Positions 10,428 to 16,996 of a DNA stretch of 64,000 nt are shown piece after piece; position 1 is the first letter of the stretch, and every line of letters starts with the position of its first letter. The notes under the pieces are model-generated. The model saw only the letters and a program-made list of their open reading frames with translations. It was not told the origin of the DNA and searched no databases. This DNA is from Saccharothrix sp. NRRL B-16348 (GTDB lineage Bacteria > Actinomycetota > Actinomycetes > Mycobacteriales > Pseudonocardiaceae). Position numbers and translations under genes: made by a program. The stretch is taken from positions 1-64,000 of the forward strand of contig NZ_LGED01000248.1 of NCBI RefSeq assembly GCF_001280085.1, written 5' to 3'.

Positions 10428-12226
10428 GCGGCGTGTCGGCGCGCGGACGCGTCGGCGCGGTCCTGTCCCGCGTCGGCGCGCTCGCGGTGATCGTCGCGGT
10501 CGTCGGCTCGCTGCCGTGGCTGTCCGGGCGCGACGCGGCGCTGTCCGTGCTGAGGGCCCGGTCCGCCGAGCAGGAGCCGACGCCCGAGGCGTTGGCGTCC
10601 GTGCGCCGGGAGTTGGGCCTGGACGCGGGCCCGGCGGGGCTGTTCGGCGACTGGCTGGGCGGGGTGCTGCGCGGTGACCTCGGGCGGTCCTGGGTCAGCG
10701 GCGCCGACGTGCTGCCGTCGGTGCTGACCGGGCTGGGCGTCTCGTTGACCCTGATGGGCGCGGCGCTGGTCGTCGCCCTGCTGGTGGCCGGCGCGCTGTG
10801 CGCGCGGACGGTCGTGCGCGGGGCGCGGGGCACGCTGCGAGGTGGTCCGGGCGGGGGTGTCGCCGCGGCGCTGGCGGCGTTGCCGGAGTTCCTGCTCGCC
10901 ACCGTCCTGCTGATCGTCGTGTCGGTGTGGCTGGGCTGGCTCCCGCCCTACGGCTGGCACGGTCCGCGGCACCTGGTGCTGCCCGCGCTCGCGTTGGGCG
11001 TCCCGGCGGGCGCGGTGCTGGGGCGCCTGGTCGACGACGCGCTGCCCGCCGCGTTGCGGGAGCGCTGGGTCGGGCTGTGGCGGTCGTCGGGGTGCGCGCC
11101 GCGCGTCATCGCGTCGGCGGCGCTGCGCCGCGTCCTGCCTCCCCTGCTGCCGCAGATCGGTCTCGTCGCCGTCGGCCTGACCGGTGGCGCGGTCGCCGTC
11201 GAGACCGTGTTCGCGGTGCCCGGCATCGGCCGGGCCGCGCTGGGCGCCGCGGAGTCCCAGGACTTGCCGGTGTTGCAGGCCTCCGTGCTCGCACTGGTGT
11301 TCCTGGGCGTGGTGTCGGGACTGCCGGCGGCGGTGGCCCGGCGCCGGCTGCTCGGACCCGGGTTGCGCGACGCGGCGCTGTCGCTGCCCGCGCCGGTCGC
11401 CGTGACGACGGGCCGCGCGGGGCGGGTGGTGCCGCTCGTGTGCGCGGTCGTGCCGGCCGTGGTCATCTGCTGGGGGCTGCTGTTGGAGCCGCTCCGGCTG
11501 GACGTGGCCTCCCGCCTCGCGGGCCCGTCGTGGGCGCACCCGCTGGGCGCCGACTCGCTCGGCCGGGACGTCCTCGCCAGGGTCGGCCACGGCGCGGGCG
11601 CGACGCTCGGGGTGGCGGCGGTCGTGTGCCTGTGCTCCTACGTGCTCGCGATGGTGCTGGGCTTCCTGCCCGGCCTGGCGGCGGGCGTGGCGGAGACGGC
11701 CAACGCCGTGCCACCGGTGATCGCGGGCATCCTGGTCGCCGCCGTGCTCGGCCCCGGAACCGTCGGCGCGTCGATCGCGGTCGCGCTCGTGTCCTGGCCG
11801 CCGCTGGCGGCCCACGCGGCGGCCCTGGTCCAGGAAACCCGCGCCGCCGCCTACGTGACGGCGTTGCGCGCCATCGGGTCGCCGCCGTCGTGGATCCTGC
11901 TGCGCCACGTGCTGCCTGCGGTGGCCGGCCCGGTCGCCCGCCACGCCGTCCTGCGCCTGCCCGGCATCGCGCTCGCCCTGGCGTCCCTGGGCTTCCTCGG
12001 GCTCGGCGCGCAGCCACCCGCGCCCGAGTGGGGCCTGATGCTGGCCGAGTCGTTGCCCTACGTCGAGCGCGCTCCGTTGGCGGCGCTCGCACCGGCGGCG
12101 ATGCTCCTGATGCTCGCCGCGCTCGCGGTCTCGTTGTCCACGCTGAGCGGTTGGGGCGGAACGGGTTCCGGGCTGTTCGGCGCGCTTCGCCGCCGGAGGC
12201 CGATCGTCGAAGGAGTCGGCGCGTGA
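10424..12226 (+). CDS. Fused DppB-DppC type ABC permease (copy 2)
   Basis: This 600-residue protein (GTG start overlapping the previous stop) has the same two-in-one arrangement as the protein at 5447-7204. The DppB-like half ends in VETVFAVPGIGRAALGAAESQD. The DppC-like half carries HPLGADSLGRDVLARVGHG and SLGFLGLGAQPPAPEWG. The two fusions also share their N-terminal PWLSG..AL.VLRARSA, so the fusion preceded the duplication. Its stop codon overlaps the ATG of the next ATPase gene. It should form the membrane channel with the ATPases encoded immediately downstream. Confidence 0.88.
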   Translation: MSGVSARGRVGAVLSRVGALAVIVAVVGSLPWLSGRDAALSVLRARSAEQEPTPEALASVRRELGLDAGPAGLFGDWLGGVLRGDLGRSWVSGADVLPSVLTGLGVSLTLMGAALVVALLVAGALCARTVVRGARGTLRGGPGGGVAAALAALPEFLLATVLLIVVSVWLGWLPPYGWHGPRHLVLPALALGVPAGAVLGRLVDDALPAALRERWVGLWRSSGCAPRVIASAALRRVLPPLLPQIGLVAVGLTGGAVAVETVFAVPGIGRAALGAAESQDLPVLQASVLALVFLGVVSGLPAAVARRRLLGPGLRDAALSLPAPVAVTTGRAGRVVPLVCAVVPAVVICWGLLLEPLRLDVASRLAGPSWAHPLGADSLGRDVLARVGHGAGATLGVAAVVCLCSYVLAMVLGFLPGLAAGVAETANAVPPVIAGILVAAVLGPGTVGASIAVALVSWPPLAAHAAALVQETRAAAYVTALRAIGSPPSWILLRHVLPAVAGPVARHAVLRLPGIALALASLGFLGLGAQPPAPEWGLMLAESLPYVERAPLAALAPAAMLLMLAALAVSLSTLSGWGGTGSGLFGALRRRRPIVEGVGA

Positions 12227-13233
12227 TGAGCGGTCGAGCACTGTTGGAGGTCGAGGGCCTGCGGATCACTGCCACCCGGCCGCACGAGGTCGACCTGGTG
12301 CGCGACCTGTCCTTCGCCGTCGCGGCGGGCGAGATGCTCGCCGTGGTGGGTGAGTCCGGCGCCGGGAAGTCCGTCACCGCGCGGGCCGTGCTCGGGTTGC
12401 TGCCCGCCGGGCTGCGCGTGTCCGGCCACGTCCGGTTCGACGGCCGGGAACTGGTCGGCGGCACGGGCGCGGCGCACCGGGCGTTGTGGGGGCGCCGGAT
12501 GGCTTTCGTGCCGCAGGACGCGCTGTCCGTGCTCAGCCCGGTGCACACCGTCGGGGACCAGCTCGCCCTCGCCGTCCGGTCCGTGCGCGGGGTGGGGCGC
12601 AAGGCGGCGCTGGAGCAGGCCGTCGCCGCGCTCGACCGCGTCGGCATCCCGGACGCCGCCCGCCGTGCCCGCGCCTACCCGCACGAGTTCTCCGGCGGCA
12701 TGCGCCAGCGCGCGGTGATCGCCATGGCGACGGTCAACGACCCGGACCTGGTGGTGGCCGACGAGCCGACCACCGCGCTGGACCCGACCGTGCAGGCCCG
12801 GATCCTGGACATGCTGGCCGCGTTCCGCGAGCAGGCCGGGATGGCCGTCGTCCTGGTCACGCACGACCTCGCGGTAGCCGCGGCGCACGCCGACCGGGTG
12901 CTGGTGATGTACGCGGGCAGGCACGTGGAGTCCGGTCCGGTCCACCGGGTCCTGCGCGCGCCGCGCGCCCCCTACACGGCCGGCTTGATCGCGTCGTTGC
13001 CCGCGCGGCACGCGGTGAGCAGGTACCTGCCCGCGATGTCCGGAGCGCCCGCGACGGCCGGCGCCCTGCCGCCCGGCTGCGCGTTCGCCCCGCGTTGCCC
13101 AGCGGCGACGGACTCCTGCACGCGGCACGAGCCCGAGCCCGTCGAGTGGCATGACGGGCACTGGGCGTCCTGCCACCGGATCGCCGAGCTGCCGCGGCGC
13201 ACCGCCGACCTGTTCGAGAGGACCGGGACATGA
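12226..13233 (+). CDS. Peptide/nickel-type ABC transporter ATPase (DppD/OppD-like)
   Basis: The start is taken at ATG 12226, overlapping the permease stop, with GAAGGAG upstream; GTG 12223 in frame is an alternative. The 335-residue protein has Walker A GESGAGKS (about 42-49), a Q-loop, signature FSGGMRQR, Walker B LVVADEPTTALDPT and a switch His in VTHDL. Its C-terminal OppD extension contains the four-Cys type motif CAFAPRCPAATDSC typical of oligopeptide/nickel ATPases. It overlaps the next ATPase gene by ATGA. It should pair with the 13230-14024 protein to drive the fused permease. Confidence 0.93.
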   Translation: MSGRALLEVEGLRITATRPHEVDLVRDLSFAVAAGEMLAVVGESGAGKSVTARAVLGLLPAGLRVSGHVRFDGRELVGGTGAAHRALWGRRMAFVPQDALSVLSPVHTVGDQLALAVRSVRGVGRKAALEQAVAALDRVGIPDAARRARAYPHEFSGGMRQRAVIAMATVNDPDLVVADEPTTALDPTVQARILDMLAAFREQAGMAVVLVTHDLAVAAAHADRVLVMYAGRHVESGPVHRVLRAPRAPYTAGLIASLPARHAVSRYLPAMSGAPATAGALPPGCAFAPRCPAATDSCTRHEPEPVEWHDGHWASCHRIAELPRRTADLFERTGT

Positions 13234-14024
13234 CCGCGCCGCTGCTCGAAGTCCGCGATCTCGTCGTCCGCTACCCGGCCAGGGCCCGCCGGACGCCGCC
13301 CGTCCTGGCGGTGGACCGGATCTCCTTCACCGTGGCCGCGGGGGAGACGGTCGCCCTGGTCGGCGAGTCCGGCTCCGGCAAGTCCAGCACCGCCGCCGCC
13401 GTGCTCATGCTCCGCAAGCCCGAAGGCGGGTCCGTCCGCTTCGACGGCCGCGAGCTGACCACTGTGGACGAACGCGGGCTCCGCGCGCTCCGGCGCGGCG
13501 TCCAGCCGGTGTTCCAGGACCCGCACGGCTCGCTCAGCCCGCGCAAGGCGGTGTTCGACGCGGTCGCCGAGCCGCTGCGCGTCCAAGGCCGCTGGGACCC
13601 GACGACCGGTCCCGCGCGGGTGGCCGAGCTGCTCGACCTCGTGCGCCTCGACCGGTCCGTCGCCCGGAGGCTGCCGCACGAGCTGTCCGGCGGGCAGTGC
13701 CAACGGGTCGGCATCGCGCGTGCGCTGGCGAGCGAGCCGAAGCTGCTGGTGCTCGACGAACCGGTGTCCGCTCTCGACCCGTCCGTGCGCGCCGGCGTGA
13801 TCAACCTGTTCACCGAGCTGCAGGACGAGCTGGGCCTGGCCCAGCTGTTCATCTGCCACGACCTCGCGCTGGTCCGGCACGTCGCGCACCGGGTGGCGGT
13901 CCTGCACCGCGGCCGCGTCGTCGAGTCGGGCCCCGCCCGCCAGGTGTGCGACGCGCCGACCCACGACCACACGCGCGAGCTGCTGTCCTCGGTGCCGGCT
14001 TTCGACCACCTGACCGAACGGTGA
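13230..14024 (+). CDS. Peptide/nickel-type ABC transporter ATPase (DppF/OppF-like)
   Basis: This 264-residue ATPase starts at the ATG overlapping the previous stop. Walker A GESGSGKS, Q-loop VFQDPHGSLSPR, signature LSGGQCQRVGIARAL, Walker B LLVLDEPVSALDPSV and the switch His in ICHDLALVRHVAHRV are all present. It lacks the long OppD-type cysteine extension, as expected for the F subunit. It is the last gene of the right-arm operon. As no other ATPase lies on the left arm, this pair may energise both fused permeases. Confidence 0.93.
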   Translation: MTAPLLEVRDLVVRYPARARRTPPVLAVDRISFTVAAGETVALVGESGSGKSSTAAAVLMLRKPEGGSVRFDGRELTTVDERGLRALRRGVQPVFQDPHGSLSPRKAVFDAVAEPLRVQGRWDPTTGPARVAELLDLVRLDRSVARRLPHELSGGQCQRVGIARALASEPKLLVLDEPVSALDPSVRAGVINLFTELQDELGLAQLFICHDLALVRHVAHRVAVLHRGRVVESGPARQVCDAPTHDHTRELLSSVPAFDHLTER

Positions 14025-14151
14025 CCCGCGCTCGACCCGCACCGGGCGTAGGAGAGGTGCGCGACGTTCGCTTGCCCCGGCGGGTCGGCGTTTGGCAGCA
14101 TCACGGCCGCCGTGCTGGGCGTCGGCATTGCTTCGTCGCGTAGGAGGTGCG

Positions 14152-15027
14152 GTGCCGAAACGGTGGTTGGTGGCCTCGGTGGTGGCCGTGTTGTTGGCCG
14201 CCGCAGGTGTGGTCGTGGTCGTGCTCCAGGACCGGGGTGTCGCAGGCGTCGCCGTCGCCGGGGTGGACGGTCCGCCCGCCGTCGGCGCGTCCTCGACCGC
14301 GCCGAACGAGCCGGTGACCACGTCGCCGAGTGAGGCGATCGGCGAGGCCGACACCTCACCGTCGCCCTCGGTGGCGGCCACGACAACGGCGCCCGCCGCC
14401 GGTGGCGCGCCGCTGGCCGGGAGGATCAAGCCGGGGGTCGCGAACCCGGGCGTGGCGACGTTCTACGACTCAGACGGCGGCGGCGCGTGCCTGTACGACC
14501 CCGGCCCCGACCCGTTGACCGCCGCGATGAACTGGGCCGACTACGAGGACTCCAAGGCCTGCGGCGCCTACGTCCTGGTGCGGGCGTCCAACGGCGCGAG
14601 CCTGACCGTGCGGATCACCAACCTGTGCCCGCAGCCGTGCCGGGTCGGGCAGCTGGACCTGAGCGCGGAGGCGTTCGCCCGGCTGGCCGCGCCCAACCTG
14701 GGCGAGATCCCCATCACGTGGACGCTGGTGAGCCCGGAGCTGTCGAAGCGGATCTCCCTCCGCTACAAGACCGGGTCGAGCCCGCACTGGTGCGGCATCC
14801 AGGCCATCGACCACCGGAACCCGGTGGCGCGGCTGGAGGTCCAGGCCGGCGGCCAGTGGAAGCAGTTGGCGCGCACCGACTACAACTACTTCCTCGCCGA
14901 GAACGGCGCGGGGTGCGGCGGGGCGGTCGCGATCACCGACATCTACGGCGAGCGCCTGGTCGTGGACCCGTTGCCGATCAAGCCCGACGTCGTCCAGGCC
15001 ACCGGCCTGCAGTTCGCCGCGCGCTGA
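14152..15027 (+). CDS. Secreted bacterial expansin (EXLX1-like)
   Basis: The GTG start at 14152 follows AGGAGG (14142-14147), which decides it over upstream in-frame codons. The 291-residue protein has an N-terminal membrane/signal segment (about 5-27) and an acidic Ser/Thr/Pro linker. A double-psi beta-barrel domain follows (about 95-190: GVATFYDSDGGGACLYD, ACGAYV, VRITNLCPQPC, LDLSAEAFARLA with the conserved Asp). A CBM63-like domain ends it (about 195-291: ISLRYKTGSSPHW, DYNYFLAENG). Expansins loosen cellulose networks without hydrolysis, so this protein fits the cellulase theme. Extra Cys pairs (CPQPC, CGG) suggest disulphides. Confidence 0.85.
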   Translation: MPKRWLVASVVAVLLAAAGVVVVVLQDRGVAGVAVAGVDGPPAVGASSTAPNEPVTTSPSEAIGEADTSPSPSVAATTTAPAAGGAPLAGRIKPGVANPGVATFYDSDGGGACLYDPGPDPLTAAMNWADYEDSKACGAYVLVRASNGASLTVRITNLCPQPCRVGQLDLSAEAFARLAAPNLGEIPITWTLVSPELSKRISLRYKTGSSPHWCGIQAIDHRNPVARLEVQAGGQWKQLARTDYNYFLAENGAGCGGAVAITDIYGERLVVDPLPIKPDVVQATGLQFAAR

Positions 15028-15052
15028 CCCGGACCGCCCCGCGCCGCGGGGA

Positions 15053-15313
15053 TCACTCCAGCTTCTCGAAGAAGAACTCGTGCTTGAGGAACGAGGTGTC
15101 GTACTCGTGCCCGGGGTAGGGCGGGATGAGCTGGGACGCCTGGAAGAGCCGCCAGCCGTCGCGCAGGGCGTCGACCCCGGTCTCGTACGGCGGGTGGTCG
15201 CCGTCCCCCGTGGTGGGCTTGGTGCGGCCGGTGCCGTCGTAGGACGCCCAGCCGACGACCCGGTCGTCCAAGGCCGACGAGGACAGGTACAGCACCAGCA
15301 CTTGCTGCTTCAC
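15053..15313 (-). CDS. Small conserved-looking protein, possibly DUF4177-like
   Basis: This 86-residue protein starts at GTG 15313, overlapping the stop of the dioxygenase gene by GTGA, so it is translationally coupled. It begins KQQVLVLYLSSS, continues GVDALRDGWRLFQASQLIPP and ends YDTSFLKHEFFFEKLE. The beta-strand, LRDGWRLF helix, beta-strand pattern resembles DUF4177-type small proteins, but this is a weak fold-level guess. It has no signal or membrane segment. The tight coupling suggests it works with the PhyH-type dioxygenase. Function unknown. Confidence 0.7.
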   Translation of the reverse strand: MKQQVLVLYLSSSALDDRVVGWASYDGTGRTKPTTGDGDHPPYETGVDALRDGWRLFQASQLIPPYPGHEYDTSFLKHEFFFEKLE

Positions 15314-16122
15314 GCGGTCCTCCCGGGACGGTTGTGCACCCTGGTCGCCCAGTGCTCGATGTCGAACGTGTCGTCGCCGGTCAGGGTCCGCCACAGCGCG
15401 ATCCGGTTGTAGACCTCCAGCCGCCCGGTCGCGTACTCGTACCAGGGGAAGGTGGTCGACAGCTCGGCCGTCACGGCGGGGTCGCCCAGGTCGGCGGTGT
15501 CCCAGAGCCGGACCTGGGGCGCGGTCGGGTTGAACCGGATCTTGAACATGTACCGGCGCCGCGCGGAGTCGTTGCGCCTGCCGCCGTGCCAGATGCCGTG
15601 GTGCAGCAGCAGCACCGTGCCCGCCGGGCAGGTCAGCCGGACCTGCCCGCGCAGGTTCTGGTAGCGGCCGGTGTCGGACTCGTTGGTCAGGCGCAGGTGG
15701 CTGCCCGGCACCAGGAGCGTGCCGCCCATGTCCGCGGTGACCTCGTGCGGGTAGTACATGAGCTGGACGTCGAACGCGTCGCGCCGGGTGTCGATGATCG
15801 CGTCGCCGTGCAGGGGCTGGGCGCTGCCCTCGTTCGGCTCGCGCACGTGCACGGCGAGGTGGTCCACGGTGGGGTCGGGGCCGACCAGGCTGCGCAACGC
15901 CCCGGCCACGGCGGGCAGGTCGACGAGCCGGCGGGCGAACGAGCCCTCCGGGAACGCCACGTCCAGCGGTATGCCGTAGGGCACGCCCGGGATGCCGCGC
16001 TCCATGGCCTCCATCGCCACGGTGTTGAGGTCGTCCGGCACGACCGCGTCGAGGCGGAGGAACCCCTGTGCCGCGAAGCGCGCCATCAGCACCGAGGACA
16101 GCAGGTGTCTGGTGGTTTCCAT
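15310..16122 (-). CDS. Phytanoyl-CoA dioxygenase (PhyH) family Fe(II)/2-oxoglutarate oxygenase
   Basis: This 270-residue cytoplasmic enzyme shows the facial-triad motif HGD (in QPLHGDAIID) and the distal His in LLHHGIWHGGRRN. A downstream Arg (ARRRYMFKIRF) would bind 2-oxoglutarate. The length fits PhyH-family hydroxylases, which act on varied substrates, so the substrate cannot be read from sequence. It is the first gene of a coupled pair with the 86-residue protein. It is divergent from an AraC regulator across a 70-bp spacer full of inverted repeats, so that regulator probably controls it. Confidence 0.88.
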   Translation of the reverse strand: METTRHLLSSVLMARFAAQGFLRLDAVVPDDLNTVAMEAMERGIPGVPYGIPLDVAFPEGSFARRLVDLPAVAGALRSLVGPDPTVDHLAVHVREPNEGSAQPLHGDAIIDTRRDAFDVQLMYYPHEVTADMGGTLLVPGSHLRLTNESDTGRYQNLRGQVRLTCPAGTVLLLHHGIWHGGRRNDSARRRYMFKIRFNPTAPQVRLWDTADLGDPAVTAELSTTFPWYEYATGRLEVYNRIALWRTLTGDDTFDIEHWATRVHNRPGRTA

Positions 16123-16155
16123 GCATCAGACAGTAGGTCCGCGACGTTGACGTGT

Positions 16156-16193
16156 AATGGGTCATGTTCACCATTAGTGGTAAATTTTCACCA
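16156..16193. promoter_or_regulatory. AraC operator region and leaderless promoter
   Basis: Two overlapping inverted repeats fill the divergent spacer: AATGG-N10-CCATT (16156-16175) and TGGT-N8-ACCA (16178-16193). TTCACCAT occurs twice, the second copy running into the ATG. TAAATT (16181-16186) lies 6 nt before the ATG and fits a TAnnnT -10 element for a leaderless transcript. The AraC protein is the obvious candidate binder. Confidence 0.55.
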
Positions 16194-16987
16194 TGGAGCA
16201 CGTGACGGTCCGGCTGGACGAGCCGCCGGTCGTGGCCAACCTGGGCGTGGCCGTGCACGGCGTGGCGAGCCGTCGCGACGAGTTCCTGCTGCCCGAGCTG
16301 TGGCAGCTGCACCTGTACGGCTACACCGCCGAGCTGACCGTCGACGGCACGACGCACCCGATCCGGCCGGGGCACGTGAGCCTGGTACCGCCGGGGGCGC
16401 GGGTGTCGTACCGCTACCGGGGCCGGTCCGAGCACTTCTACGCGCACCTGCGCCTGCCCGGGCAGGGCGCGGCGCTGACGGTGCCGGTCATGCAGCACGC
16501 GGGCGTGGACACACCGCTGCTCACCGGTCTGCTGCGGCACGCCGTCGCGGTGGCGCCGACGGCGCCGGCCATGGCGGCGGCGGAGGTCTGGACCGTGCTG
16601 TGGCGGGTGGCCGACCTGGCGGCGTCCGGCAAGCCGCACGGCGCGGTGGCCGCGGCGGTGTCGCACGTCGAGGCGAACCTGGCGGGACCGCTCACCGTGC
16701 CGGACGTCGCCGCCGCGGCCGGGGTGTCGCACAACCACCTGACCAGGCTGTTCCACGCCGAGACGGGGCACACGGTGGTGGCCTACATCCGACGGCGCCG
16801 GTTGGAGCGGGCCCGGCACCTCCTGCGCGAGTCGACGTTGCCGATCCCGGCGGTCGCGGCGGCGGTGGGGTTCGACGACCTCCAGGCGTTCAACAAGGCG
16901 TGCCGCCGTGAGCTCGGCGCCTCGCCGCGTGCCGTGCGCGCCGGAGCGGCGGGGCACGGCACGCGCGCGTCGGTCACCGAGCGGTGA
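16193..16987 (+). CDS. AraC-family transcriptional regulator
   Basis: This 264-residue protein has an N-terminal cupin-type sensing domain (about 20-105: PIRPGHVSLVPPGARVSYRYRG). The C-terminal double helix-turn-helix (about 160-255) contains LTVPDVAAAAGVSHNHLTRLF and IPAVAAAVGFDDLQAFNKACRR. No ribosome site precedes ATG 16193; instead TAAATT ends 6 nt upstream, consistent with a leaderless mRNA. It is divergent from the PhyH dioxygenase gene, and the repeats in the spacer include its own start codon, suggesting autoregulation. The effector is unknown but should be a small molecule bound by the cupin domain. Confidence 0.9.
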   Translation: MEHVTVRLDEPPVVANLGVAVHGVASRRDEFLLPELWQLHLYGYTAELTVDGTTHPIRPGHVSLVPPGARVSYRYRGRSEHFYAHLRLPGQGAALTVPVMQHAGVDTPLLTGLLRHAVAVAPTAPAMAAAEVWTVLWRVADLAASGKPHGAVAAAVSHVEANLAGPLTVPDVAAAAGVSHNHLTRLFHAETGHTVVAYIRRRRLERARHLLRESTLPIPAVAAAVGFDDLQAFNKACRRELGASPRAVRAGAAGHGTRASVTER

Positions 16988-16996
16988 GCCCGGCCG

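Noticed and set aside
10798..12225. Upstream extension of the first ATPase gene
   Set aside because: The frame is open by chance through the permease gene. The ATPase homology begins at 12226 with ATG and GAAGGAG upstream.
15031..15048. CCCCGCG/CGCGGGG mini-hairpin as a terminator between the expansin and the DUF gene
   Set aside because: Seven-base arms with a one-base spacer in GC-rich DNA are too weak to distinguish from chance.
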